Shown here: piece after piece, positions 1 through 12,600 of the stretch
Position numbering within the stretch: position 1 is the stretch's first letter
Layout: the number at the start of each line of letters is the position of its first letter
Source of the DNA: Crossaster papposus
Lineage: Eukaryota > Echinodermata > Asteroidea > Velatida > Solasteridae
Assembly (NCBI GenBank): GCA_037893245.1
Contig: JBAIAA010000741.1
Location: 641,501 to 705,500 of the forward strand
Length of the DNA stretch: 64,000 bases
Direction of reading: 5' to 3'
The notes under the pieces: generated by a model
Databases searched by the model: none
The model's input: only the letters and a program-made list of their open reading frames with translations
What the model was told of the DNA's origin: nothing
Position numbers and translations under genes: made by a program

Positions 1-3000
1 GGTCGTGAATGCTGAGATTTGTAGCGGCGTCAAACCTGATTGTAAACACAAAAACTCAAAAGTCGATACAATAAAACCAAATTTATTAACCCTCAACTTC
101 CCAACTCTGAGCACCATCAAAGTCCATCCTCCGTTTTGAGGGATTTGGGAAGATTGTGTATACTAAGTCTGTCAAAATCCACTGGCATCAGTGGTAGATT
201 TTTAACGGATTCGGTCCTGAAGCATTATGTGAAAGTAGAGTGAGTGATGGGTTTTGACGGACATTGTCCTTTACTTTAGTAACACAAAGTAGAGAGTTAT
301 GGTTAATAGAAAGTTACTGTCTGTGTAGAAAGCAAACATGAATGTTTACAATTGCAACAGGAAATAATTATGTGTGGTTTTGGGTATTAATCCCAGACCA
401 GTCAATTTCTATGTTCAACTTTACAATTGTATATTTGTTTGGTACTCAGTCTTGTGTTTAATTTATCTTAATTAAGCTGATGGAGCTGATATGTTCCTGA
501 CGATCGTAGATCAGACACAGCGTGATCCTGATTAAAGAACAAAAATCAGTCGCTAATTGTTCTGTTTCGTCGCAAGGTTGACCTGAACGCAGCTTTATAT
601 GACATTTGACCTCTGCACAGCATGTATAACGGTGCACACAAGGGGAAAAAGAAGGACGTACCTGTTTAAAATGACTGCCGCAAGTGTTTTACCGTCGGGG
701 AGTTTGAAGGCTATACTCTCAAGTTTGTTGTCTTCAGACGTGGTCCGTCCAATCCGCACAGAGCCTGGCGGAATAAACTTACTGAAATAGAAAGGAAAAA
801 ACTAATCTTAAATGTGCCCCTGCAATGTCATTTGTTTCCTAATACAAATCTTGAAAATGCACATAATGCTTGGACAATTTTAAGGTATTTACAGAAGTGC
901 ATTTTTCAATACAAAATAGTCAAAAAGTTAAATAATCTCTGTGATTGTAAAGAAAATTCACCGCATGCAATGAACCATTTATCCATTATGAGCTCCGTTA
1001 GAAGAACAATCATCCATGCGGCTATACGTGACAGATTTTTCGTTTGAAAGAAGTTGATTCACTTTTGTTCTGCCCAAAAAATTGCTATTTTAAAACAAAA
1101 TCCTATTTTTGGGAGAACAAAATCCTATTTTTGGAAGAACAAAAACTTGAAAAACGTGCACCGACAGAACATCTGCAAACTAAAACTCACCTAAAATGAC
1201 CAAGGTGATAAAACATGGGCTGCTTGTAGAAGACGTCATTCTTAGCGTCCACTATTATAGGACTGTCTACGTAATTCTTGGCCCAGTTGGGTCCCCCGGC
1301 CATGTTCAGGGCTAGATTCCAATCTGTCCATCCAGTCACCCAATTGTTTAAATCCTACACAACAGAAGTTAGACAACAGAGCCTTTGAAGAGATAGTATA
1401 TCTTAAAGGGATCGTATACGTTTGGTAATTGGAACCCACTGTTTGTTTCAATCCTATATAGTTATAGATATATACCATTAAACTAACCTGTCAAAATTTC
1501 AATTCAAAAGGTGGTAGCGATTTTGAGATATTGCCGAAAATCTAGAGCGGTTATGTCCACGCAGAAAGAATAATCTGCATTGGAATACACAGTCTGAGAA
1601 ACGTCACTGCAGTAACGCTTCTCAGATTCAAATTTTTGAGGATAAAAAGTCATATCTTCTTCCATAGCACAGTACTTCAAAGTGAAAAGTTTCTAAAAAT
1701 GCATTATACTATCCAAAGCTGCTGTACCAAGAAAGTTTTTATTGCCATTAATTTTTGGAGTAATTACCAAACGTATACGATCCCTTTAAAATTGAAACTA
1801 TACCAATCAAAGTTTTGTTCAAAAGCTTACTTGATGTTAAGATATTTACTCCCTGTAAAATTATTCCTTCTGGCATGCTGTCATTTTCAAACAAAATGCA
1901 TCTCGGAGACAAATTTGTGTTAAATTCCATTAGCAGTTGGTTCAAAATCAAAATCTTTGAATATTATTGGTTGTTGTCAAGCTCCATTCTTTAAGCTTTT
2001 ACAAACTTTTGCTGCTTCAAACGATAAAAATCACAATCGACAAGGGTATACTATAACATTTAACATTTTGGGGGTGAATTTTGTATACACAAAAAACCCA
2101 CCTCAATTAAAAAAGTGTGTGTCTGACATCATTAAAGTAATTATCAGCGTCCTGATAAAATGTTAGTAACTTTTGTTTGTGAAACACATTCGTACCCGAA
2201 ACAACAAGCTACGTACGGAATAGCCGGTACATGGTTACAGAAAGCTAAATGTAAAAAACAACCTACCAAGGTAAGTTATTCCTGACCTGTATGATATCAT
2301 TGCTGTATAACTCCCCACGCTCCCAGCTGCCAAGCACGACCGCCGGGGATTCTGGTAGATACCCATTGCTGGCTTCTGTGCCGAGTAAAAACATTTCCGG
2401 AAACAAGTTGTGCGTCATCGTCAGACACGACGCTTGGTCAAAGAAGAAATCAAAGTACCAGTGTACGGCAATTCCTGAGATGTATTTGGCCGCATCGACA
2501 TCTGATAAAACCTGCAATGAAGGAAAATATAATACAAACGAATGAAATTAATTAAAAACTTTGATGGGTGGAGAGAGGCAGGTTGGGGGTAAAATGACAA
2601 AACACAACACGAAATAAAAAATAGCAACCACCGTGACACGCAAAACTGCAATGATCTGCACGACACCTACTGCAAAAAATTCTACAAGAAGCTGTTCAGA
2701 ATAAAAAAGAAAGGAATGGGGTCATTAGAGTTGAGCGAAGTATAATTTATGTTGATAAAATGATTTGGAATAAAAAAAAAAAACTTGACTCGAATTGGAC
2801 CAAAATTTTGGAAATGTTTGTAACTACACATTTGTTTGTAACTACACATTTGCCCCTAACGTTGTGTGGGCCCCGCCATAATTTGTCACCGTCACAACGA
2901 AGTAACACTAATGTCACGTGATACGCGCGACCCCTTTCTGGCGTTTTCACAAAGTAACGCAAAGCCCATAGCTAATACACACAGATAGCGTCACTTCGTG

Positions 3001-5930
3001 AAAACTCACAAATCGATCACGCCGTTTACGAGTTTTCACGAAGTAACGCTATCCGTGTGTATTAGCTATGGACTTTGTGTTACTTCGTGAAAACGCCAGA
3101 AATGGCCCCGCGTATCGGAGTTTTCACGAATTGACGCTATCCGTGTGTATTAGCTATGGGCTTTGCGTTACTTCGTGAAAACGCCAGAAAGGGGTCGCGA
3201 TTCAGCCATGACATTAGTGTTACTTCGTGGTGACGCTGACGAATATGATAGCATACCCCTGTAACAAAATCAGGCAGGAAGAGTCGCTGGTCATCCAGTA
3301 TCATTAATTTGACATCTCCGTAGCCGGCCTGATTCAGGGCAGGTCCAAGGTCCATCTTGATAAAATTCCTCTCCATCTTTGGGGTGTAGTACTGGGCCTG
3401 CCATTTGTTGTCCGTCCCACCGGCCGAGGGCTCATTCTCCACCGATATACCCCACATGGTCAGATTGTGTTTCTTGTACTCATCTATAAACCTGCATGTA
3501 CAACAACATGATTAGCGAGTACAATTGTGGAGAGACAAACATTTTAACAAGCACAAGCACTTTGCCACGAGTATGACTTTGTCATCATCACGAGTATGAG
3601 TACAAGGCTTTTTTTTCGTGAGTTTGAGTACAAAAAGGAATCATTATAAGCTCAATTTTGAGTATTCTCCACCTAATGCACGCAATATCGACACCCACGC
3701 ACACCAACGGCGTACCCAGGATTTTGTGTTAGGGGGGCTCAAAGAAAACTTTACTCTCACAAATCAACTAGGCCTACTATTATGTATGTTATTTTGAGTT
3801 ATATTGTATGTATGGATGGATCTTCCCATTTTTGGACCTTCCTGGGAGGTGGGGGGACTTAAGCTTATATCATTTGGGATGAGATTTGACACGATTCTTC
3901 ACCTGATGAAGTAGTTAGCCCACGTCTTGTGATATTTGTCGCCGGCTTGACCCTTTAGCTGTCCTTTGCCATTCATCTGTCCATTGGTCTTCATCCAGGC
4001 AGGTGCAGACCAAGGCGCTGCAAATAGTCGGATGAGGTTCTTAGACATGGCTTGAGCTCGCTGGATGACGGGGATCTGGTGATTAAATCAATCAGGAGTC
4101 AATCGTGAATCAGTCATGAATCGGTCGTGGGTTGGACGGCAGGTCAGACCGCACGTCGGACCGCAGGTCAGACTGCAGGTCAGACTGCAGGTCTGACTGC
4201 GGGTCTGACTGCGGGTCTGACTGCGGGTTAGACCGCGGGGCGGATCGTGGGTCGGGCCGCAAGACAAAATCGCAAGACAAAATCGCAAGACAAAATCGCA
4301 AGTCAAAATCGCTAGTCAAATCGCTAGTCAAATCGCTAGTCAGTTCTAAGTTACCAACACTACACCTTATACCTTGTATTGAATGTCTTCCTTTGTTAAG
4401 GAGAAGTTCTTCAGAGCAAAATCATTGGGCACATCGTCATAGGAGTATTCACTCGGCGAGAAGTCAGTACTCGCCATTGGAATGCGGCCAGTTGTGTACT
4501 CAATCCCTGCAACCAAACAAATTAAATGGTTAGCATTTGCAAAAAACAATTTGAAAATCATATTTGTAAACCACACCATATAATACAAAGCAACACCGCA
4601 ATGAGAAACGTGACTTTGTGACAATACAAAAACATTAAGGGTGTACATGTATTTATGCCTGTTTTTTTTTTTTTTGGGGGGGGGGGTATTTAAACCTTTT
4701 TCAACCTAAACTCCTAGAGGTTAAAAATCGTAATGAAATTGGAGGATTCAAGATAGTTAGGGTTAAACTAAATTGCTTTTCAAAATTTTGATAACCCCCC
4801 ACCCATACCATTTGTTTAAGGACAAAATGTCTCTCACCTTCTTGGGAGAAGTAAGATTTGAGTAGGTTGTCTTGAGCTTTGCTTGATAAATTCAAGATGT
4901 TCATCGTTGCAGAGTCTGTGAAGGCGCCTCCGAACCCCAAGATGCTCTGATACACCTCAGACGAATTCACTGTAATCAACATTTTCTTGTCTGCAAAAAA
5001 AAATAAAAAAATCACAGATATTTGTATTAAACCACATAACTTACTCTATGTTAGGTGCAATTGATGGATCTGAGCCATCAGTTGATCGTGCAGAAATGCA
5101 CAAGCGCAATTGGTCGATCTGATAGGAAATATGCGACTTTACTTCCCGTGGCTGTGCGCTATCGTGGATGAGTGTTTTGTAAAGGAAAAAGTAAGGTTGG
5201 ATTTACAATTAACATAACACCGCTTGAAACCAGGTTGGTAGAGCGTACAAGCAAAACAAATGTAAAATCAACAAAAAGGGAGCAGTAAACGCGGATACTA
5301 GAGTAAAGAATTTGTCGGACAAAATGGCGACAAATTGTCGGGACCTTAAATTATGAACTGTGATTGGTCATTTTTGTTAAAGGAATGTAGCCTACTGAAT
5401 AGTTGTGCTGTGATATTACCTGTGATATTGGAATGTACTGCAATGGATTGTTGCGCCCTGCTGAACCGGTGCTGATCCTTGTCGCTTGTGACGGACACAA
5501 ACATCCCCGACTGTATGTTGGTAATTCCCTGGACAGTGTCGCAATAGTTGGCGTTACACACACAGACGTAGGAAGTCCCAGGTGGGAAATATTTCTTTTT
5601 GCACTCGACATCTGCAACCAAAAACAATTTAAAATCTGAATTTTTTTAATTTATTTTTAATTTGTTTAGAGGGAGGGAGATTGTAGATGGCCGTACTCCA
5701 CTAATATTCATCGGGGTAGTGATATTCCGTTCAAGCAGAAAAAAATTCGAGCCCGGAGTAACAACAACTGTGAATGGTCGGTGTGGATTTCTGTACATTC
5801 GAGTGATAGCACTGAATACACACATACATGTACCTTGCATTTGATGAGAGAGTGATGGGCACGTCAGGTGAAATACGAGATGAGCCCAAAACGACAGCCA
5901 CGTCAACCAAGATAACCCACCAGTCATCAT
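1..5930 (-). CDS. GBA: Glucosylceramidase-like GH30 enzyme, copy A (3' end cut by window edge)
   Basis: Family role: hydrolyses glucosylceramide to glucose and ceramide, normally in the lysosome. Exons (minus order): 5930-5834, 5611-5420, 4990-4838, 4506-4373, 4075-3903, 3491-3257, 2511-2287, 1354-1191, 781-662, 35-1 (continues off the left edge). All have AG/GT borders and matching phases; about 509 residues are visible. It starts with MMTGGLSW and a hydrophobic signal peptide (residues 1-30). The Cys-rich N-terminus has [11 protein letters not shown], then [18 protein letters not shown]. The acid/base Glu is about residue 270 in ENEPSAGG and the nucleophile about 374 in [17 protein letters not shown] and [13 protein letters not shown] follow. 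Both catalytic residues are kept, so it looks functional. Introns hold inverted-repeat elements and a minisatellite. It is paralogous to copy B, in the same orientation. Signal peptide and family assignment are firm; physiological substrate is inferred. Confidence 0.93.
1403..1789. mobile_element. TTAA-bounded inverted-repeat element (MITE-like)
   Basis: Lies in the intron between glucosylceramidase A exons 7 and 8. The left end reads TTAAAGGGATCGTATACG and continues for about 28 bp; the right end is its inverted complement, finishing CGATCCCTTTAA. There is no coding capacity. The TTAA at both ends suggests a TTAA-targeting DNA transposon such as piggyBac, but this is inference. Confidence 0.75.
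2885..3240. mobile_element. Foldback element with long inverted arms
   Basis: The left arm begins GTCACCGTCACAACGAAGTA and the right arm ends with its near-perfect inverse (TACTTCGTGGTGACGCTGAC). Inside, a block containing GTGTGTATTAGCTATGG and ACTTCGTGAAAACGCCAGAA occurs three times in alternating orientation. It sits in intron 6 of glucosylceramidase A; its right end is only 16 bp from the exon 6 splice donor (exon end 3257). Confidence 0.75.
4130..4345. repeat. Compound minisatellite in a glucosylceramidase A intron
   Basis: Roughly ten degenerate 12-bp units like AGGTCAGACTGC are followed by 12-13-bp units like AAGACAAAATCGC and TAGTCAAATCGC. It lies just downstream (on the minus strand, before exon 4's end at 4373) in intron 4. 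Open frames here are repeat artefacts. Confidence 0.8.
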
Positions 5931-6300
5931 CGATTTCTACTGCCTCGTCAAATAACTGACGACGTTAAAAATACTGCATTTGAAAAAGAAACATATACTC
6001 GGCTTCAAAAAAAGGAAATATAATATCTCCACTTGTGGTCATCCAATTATAATAATCCCCCCCCCCCCCCCACCAAAAAAGAAGAATAAACTGTGCGTCA
6101 ATAAGTAAAAAAAACAGAGTTGGTCTGAACTGTAGATTATAAAAAGCACTAACTAGTAATTGCCTAAAATTCTATTTGATTTAGATCCGTTAGGCCAAGG
6201 CTATTTTAATTTTTTTAAGATTTTGTAAGGAAAAGTGAATTTCTGTGTCCAACTCCAAGTAATTTGCCTTAACTTGTACTTAGCTCAATTTTTATTCCCA

Positions 6301-8540
6301 TTTATGGTTTATGGTTTATGGTTTATTTTAAAACATGACATTAAAACTGAATTGCATGCCATTTACACCAAGAACATCTATAATAATTAGAAAAACACAA
6401 ATAATTTAAACAAAAACATACATATGTGAAAAAATATAACCTTACGTAAAATACATTAAATTTGTATATACACAAAAAGACTAAAATTGTATTATTTACA
6501 TAAAAATCACTGGGCAAGACATAGTATATATAGTATGCATTTATGTACTATTCATTATTATGCATTAATCATTTAGAAGAGTTGTCAAATAGGGTAGGGG
6601 ACTACATTTGAATCGTTTGGTTTTGCACTTATATGTCCCAAATGCATTTTTCTTTCTCAAGGTCATGGATGAGCTATACCCAGAGGCAGGATACCAGGTT
6701 GAGAATCTATCAGAGCGGCTAGACTTTTGGGCAAAGTCCTTGCATATTTGTTCTCTGCGATGTTCAAGAGTGATTAGCTGCAGAGTAGCCAAGGCTTCAT
6801 CATAAGATGTATACTTATTAGAAAGAATATAGCGACATACTCTTTTCTGAATCTTCTCAACTCGAGATATCTGCCCCTGGGTAAGGCCTCCATTCCAGAG
6901 TGGAGCTGCATACTCAACAACTTGTCGGATATACCCTTTGTATACAGTTAACAATTCTTCGGCATTAAGACCTGCTTCTTTTAATTTTCGGAGCATAAAC
7001 AATTTTCTGCCGGATTTGGTAATTATTGTGTCCACTTGCCCATCCCATTTCAAATCTTGTTGGATAGTAACTCCGAGCAACTTAACCTTCTCTACTACAA
7101 CCAGTTTTTGGCCAGAAATACTTAAATCCAACATAGGAGTGTTTTTTTTGCCATAATAATAAACCTGCATGGCTTGACATTTTGTTGGGTTCAATTTAAG
7201 TTTGTTATTTTTAGTCCAGTCATGCAGGGAGTCCAGACTATTCTGGATCTGGCCAGCATTTTCATATGGCCTAGTTTCACTTAGCGTCAAATCATCTACA
7301 TATTTCCAAACATTGATTCCAGTATCTCTGTCCTCCTCCTGTGCACTGTTGATAGTTGCAAGGAAAATGATAGGAGCCATTTTTGTTCCTTGGGGGACAC
7401 CCCCTGAGAGGTAGGCCCAATCAGAATATTCCGATTTATATTTCACTCTCTGTTTCCGTTCAGAAAGGAAGTCCACCACTGTATGATAGCTGGAGAAACA
7501 CCCATTTTCAGCAAGTTGTCAAAAGCAATTTTATGATCTATGACATCAAATGCTTTTGAGAAGTCTGTCAAGACCAGAGTACTGATGTTGTTAGGTTTTT
7601 CCGCACCCAAGACTAGATGGTGATACACGTCAATCAGGCAATGGGTGGTGGACATACCCCTCTGATTTCCATATTGGCGATCATCAATATGGGGCTGAAT
7701 GGAGTCAACAATAAACTTAGAAATTCTCCCTTCGGCTACTTTGGCTATACACGAGGTGAGAGATATTGGTCTCAATTTATCGATTGAAGGAGGTGTCTGT
7801 TTCGGGATGGGAACGACATTAGCCTCCTTCCATTGAGTAGGGACTATACCTTGAGTCAGAGAAGTATTAATAATCTCTGTAATTGGCTTGCTCAGCTCGT
7901 AAGCAAATTCTCTAAGTAATTTAGTAGGCACATTGTCGGGACCACCAGCTTTATAAACAGACAGCTTCTTCAAATCATTGTAAATTTCCCATGGTTCAAA
8001 CTGAGGAGGCGGTTCGCAACTAGGAAGATAGGCCGGAAGATCACCAACATGCAATGGTTGTTGAACCTGTGAGAAACTAGCAAGATGCATGTTAATGGCA
8101 TTTGCTACACCAACATAATCACAAGGATCAATATTTGGTACATGTATGGTTGCGTCGTTTTTCTGCATGTTGGCCAAATTCCGAATCTCCCTGTGCCATT
8201 TCCTCGGCTCAAATTGTTGTAGCTTTCTCACCCTGTTCACATTGTGAGACATCTTCGCCTTCTTTATCTCACTAATAATTTTATTTCTAAGTTTCTTTCT
8301 CGCGAGTATATTACCCTCTGCAAACGCCTTCTGTCTAAGCCCAATGAGGTTTTTAATTTTATCTATCATCCACGGTTTATCACCAGGGTGGAGATGAACC
8401 ACTTTGGTTGGGAAAAACTGAATAATTCCCTCATTGAGTGTATGATAGAAGGCGTCTGCCTTGGTTTGGGTTTCAGTGACATCATATGGAAACCCAAGTT
8501 TGATTCTGGATCCATCTACCAAACTCTCTTTGTTTTGATT
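6301..8540 (-). mobile_element. 5'-truncated, frameshifted non-LTR retrotransposon (LINE)
   Basis: Minus-strand reverse transcriptase in two overlapping frames. 8522-7443 holds fingers and palm motifs (LRPISLTSCIAKVAEGRI, LTDFSKAFDVIDH). 7479-6565 continues with GGVPQGTKMAPI and the catalytic YVDD in WKYVDDLTL, then the thumb. The break near 7450-7480 is a frameshift, and upstream of 8540 the frame meets a stop; no endonuclease domain is seen, so the copy is dead. The 3' end is marked by about 3.5 copies of a 7-bp repeat (TTTATGG on the plus strand) at 6301-6325, a simple-repeat tail as in CR1/Jockey-like clades. Domain order supports a Jockey/CR1-type element; exact clade not determined. Confidence 0.88.
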
Positions 8541-8640
8541 CAGTCATCGGTCGAACCATTTATTGATGAGTTACGATTACGGGGTCCAAGAATTATTTGG
8601 CTTACTCACACCGTCCTTTAATCTTCCAAGTTCCATGCTC

Positions 8641-9639
8641 ACTCATGAGTCAGTCACACTTAAATCGATACTAGTATAGTACCCCCATTCTACACAGAGC
8701 CTGTGTTTACAATGTTTAACTATATCCCCACAATGGCCCACATTAATTATAATATGATTGAAGTATTTGTTAATAATTAAATAAATAAGTTCTATTTGTC
8801 TGATCTCTGTGACTATATTTTGTGCAACTTACCTCAGTATACTGTATAGTACAGATCAGTCACACTCAGTGACAGTTGAACTTGTTTCTGTTTATTGGCA
8901 TCTTCTTTAAAATGTGAAACTGGGGATCGTACCGGTATAACTCGGTATGCTAATGCTATTGCTATTCCAATAAACGCGAAACGGGGGTGGGTACGTGTAT
9001 GCGTGTACGTACGTGAGCGCTATCGAGACATGAGGGTGGCGTGATTCAGTTATGAGTCACGTGTAAGTCATGTGTTCCCTGATGTCAAACAACCCCCCAC
9101 CCAACCGTACCCCCGGGCGCGCCCCCTCGACTCGGACCTCGTCCTATCTTTTGTTGAGGTTATTAAATCATGGGGAAATAAAAAGGGATGAAATATTTTG
9201 CTGTTAAAATTGGCAATTTTTTTTTTTTAAAGAATTTTAGAATTACAAAAAAAGTTCTGGATCCACGATCTCATTTACGACTTGTCGAAGCCGAAGCCGA
9301 TGTTCGTTTTCCAAAATCCAACTTTAGATTTTGGTCTTCGTTCATGCAGTTTAATAACAATAGCAATGGAGCCGAAGCACGTACGCTAGGGTTTGGAAAA
9401 CGGCCTTGTTTGAGAGTAACAGTATTATAAGTATGGCCCCCTTCGCGTTTCATTACACTACAAATGGTTAGGTATGAACGGTGACATACTATTTACTTTG
9501 GCGGAAAAGTCAAAATGGACAGATGCGGTGTGCATGTGGGGCGAAGCGATGCTTAAAAGTTATCAAGATTTGTCGCGTTAATTTGTAATAAGAATGTTTT
9601 TTCAGTTGATTGAAGCTGCCAAACTGTGTGCCCATCAAA
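8641..9639. other. Intergenic region upstream of ANKLE1 exon 1
   Basis: Lies between the LINE and the proposed ANKLE1 start. It has a GC-richer patch at 8970-9150 and a stretch at 9275-9440 rich in GAAGCCGAAGCC-type motifs that also recur near 14790 and 25370. The ANKLE1 promoter, and possibly upstream elements for glucosylceramidase A, would be expected here, but I see no defined promoter motif. Confidence 0.4.
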
Positions 9640-12600
9640 ATGAACAAGAAGTTGGCTCTAACAGAAACGCTGCTTCAAGCTATTCAGCACGACATGTTCA
9701 GGTATTTTTATTATTATTTTTTACTAATTTATAAACTTGTGTGGGGGCGCTGTTTATTTATGATTGATAGCTCATTTTCTTATTTTTTAAAATTTTGAAA
9801 ATAAGTTGTGATACTGATAGTACTTAACTTAACTACTATTACTACTTCAGTACTTGATAGGGGGCCTAACAATTTGGATTTTTTTAGCACATTAATACTG
9901 TTTTATTTAGAACTAAATTAAAATGTAAAAAACCATGAATATTGTGTTACCGTATGTTTTATCGGAAAATAAGGCATGAATCAAGTCTAAAACTAAAACT
10001 TAAGTTAAAGTAAAGACCCAAATTTGGAGAATAAATTCAACTTTCAAGCATTTGTGTAAAAGAAAACCACGACAATAACTAACCAGTTTGCGCCGGATGA
10101 CGTATATAAACGCAAAGATTTTCCCAGAGTCAAAACGGATGACCCATAAGCAAGCCCGCAAATGTCTGTCGGCAGCGAGCAAGGCCGGAAATGCATTGGT
10201 GTGCTTCCCGGCACTATTGGCCTGAACCCGCTTAGGATCGAGTTTCGTTAAAATAATTGCACCCCTCGGCTCGGTGATGTTAACAAAATTCCGGTGCGAA
10301 CTGGTTAACAAAATACCTCAAAATTGCCTAAATCGCCTTTCAAATGTGTCCAAGATCAACTTTCGTGGCTTTGGTGGTATTTACAATTAATTCTTGACCT
10401 GCAAATCCAGGAAATTCAACGACGGTAAGGCCAGGGTAATTAAAGTATCTTAAAACCATCTTAAAACCAAATACTAAAGGCATTTATGGTGGCCCTAATC
10501 GATGGTGGAAAAGTTTCTTGCGACATTGTGAATTTATTAACGACGTGGCGATTTGGAGGTATTTTGTAAAAATTGTCGTGGTTTTGGTGACTGTTTTTTT
10601 AGATTTTCCTTTTTTTGGTATTGTTTGGCGTTGGGAACAGTAGTACGATATTATAAGCTAAATCCAAAATTATAAAAAGAGTTCTAGGACCCCAGTTAGT
10701 GGGTCTAGGCCTATGGCTATAGACATGTACCACTGGCATGCAATATAACAAACACTTGTAGAGCAAGGGTTTAAAGCAATGATTTTTCTCTTTGAATCAG
10801 TAGCAGTACGATTTTAAGTACATTTTGCAATTGCATGCCATTAAAACCCTAACTCCTTAGGGTGTGTGCAAAATCGTATTGAAATTGGAGGAGTCAGGAC
10901 TGTTAGGATTAACCCATGGAAGAATAAGAAGGAACCCTAGCCCAAGGTATTCTGGCTAGATTAGAAACCATTAACACTCCAACACACTTCAGTATTCACC
11001 CAAAATAATTCATGTGTATATAAATCCTCCAATGCATTATTGGCATGTACCACTGACATGCAATGAACAACTCTCATAGAGAAATCGTTTTAAACCGACA
11101 AGCCTGCCCAGTATACAGCAGAATCCATTAGATATTAAACAAATCTCAAGGCCAAACTGCCCTGAAGTTTTTGGGTTGCCCATTCCAATCCTAACCAGCA
11201 TGATCTATCTTTGGCATTGTTCAATCATAGAAAAAGGAACTATATGGTTCAATCAATAGGGACCATCTATCAATAGTCTTGGATTTTGATGTTTAAATTG
11301 TTTGGTAGCTGAATGCGTCAAAGTGAGCCAGACTTTTTCCACCTGATGCACTGTGCTATGTCTTGCAGAGTTACTGTTAAAGTAAAAAAAAAAGATAAAT
11401 TGTCCTGAAAAAGGCTGAAATACAAAACTGCCTGAAGTCATGTCTGTCAGGCCAGTGCTGAATTCGACCATTTATTTTCAAAGTCCACCCAAGCAAAAGA
11501 TCGCACTAAGACAAGCCAGGACCAGCACCCATGCCCTCCTGCTGTGGCTGATGGTGACCTTGTGGTGTACTGAAGACGCGGAAGACTCCGTAACGGCGGA
11601 CTGCCACAAGTAGGTTTTAATGGTGCGAGCCGGAACCGTGGAGTTAAAGTAGCTGCCTTTGGTGATGTCATGTATGCTGAAGGGCACATCGGTATCTCCC
11701 CTTATGAAAATGTTATAAGAAATGGGTGTAAAAATTACTATTTGTGTGCCAAATTACTGTGCCAAATTCAGTGTGTAAGCTTAAATTGTAAATCTGAACA
11801 TGTACTTTGCCCGCTGGTGTTACGTTCCTGAAAAATAATACCGCACCTACCGGTAGGTGCGGTAAAAAAAAACAACTGACGCGAACTGGTTAACCAGGGC
11901 CCATTTTTTTTCCTCTTCTCGGAAACGGGAAGACATTGGATTGATTTCCTTTCAATGTTTAAAATAGGATTTAAGTAAACAATCCAAAACCTGACGTTTT
12001 CAGGGATTTCACTCATTTCCGGGTGTAATAATGCACTTTAGGTGATATACCGAAACATTTATTTCTTGCTATACACTTGTGAACCAGTACGCGCATGTGG
12101 TGTGTGTTCAGTCCACTGGGCTCTCAATAGTTCAAGTTGTCACAAATAGCGTCCTCTTTTGTTTGCGCACAGAGCCCATTAAAAGGATTGATTACGTGTA
12201 CATGTTAAGCACAAACCTGTTTAGAAGTACCACCGCCAGTAATCCATCAGGACGTTTGAATGCAATGAAGTCCAACTGACTGGCATTTGTAGCGGAGCTG
12301 TGAAGACCTATGCACACTGACCCTGCCGGAATAAATTTACTGTAGGCAAAAAAACACAATCAGCGGTTGACAAAACAAGAAAACAGCATGAAGCTCCGAG
12401 TGCGCAAACATCCTCTGTCAACATTTTCCAATGCATGTTGTTTTGGGTTGTTGTGTTTTGGCTCGGAGTGTAATTTAATCTAGAAGATCTGTTCAAAATA
12501 AGGATTATGAGAATTTTGATCTGCCAAAATCAGAGAGTACATGTATGTACTGTAACTGAGAATACAACGTTAATTTACAGGAATTTCTGTATGAACAGTA

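Noticed and set aside
2291-2545. Plus-strand frame opposite glucosylceramidase A exon 7
   Set aside because: Shadow of the minus-strand exon containing the nucleophile Glu.
6565-8522. Host genes on the minus strand
   Set aside because: Reverse transcriptase motifs and a frameshift show a dead LINE.
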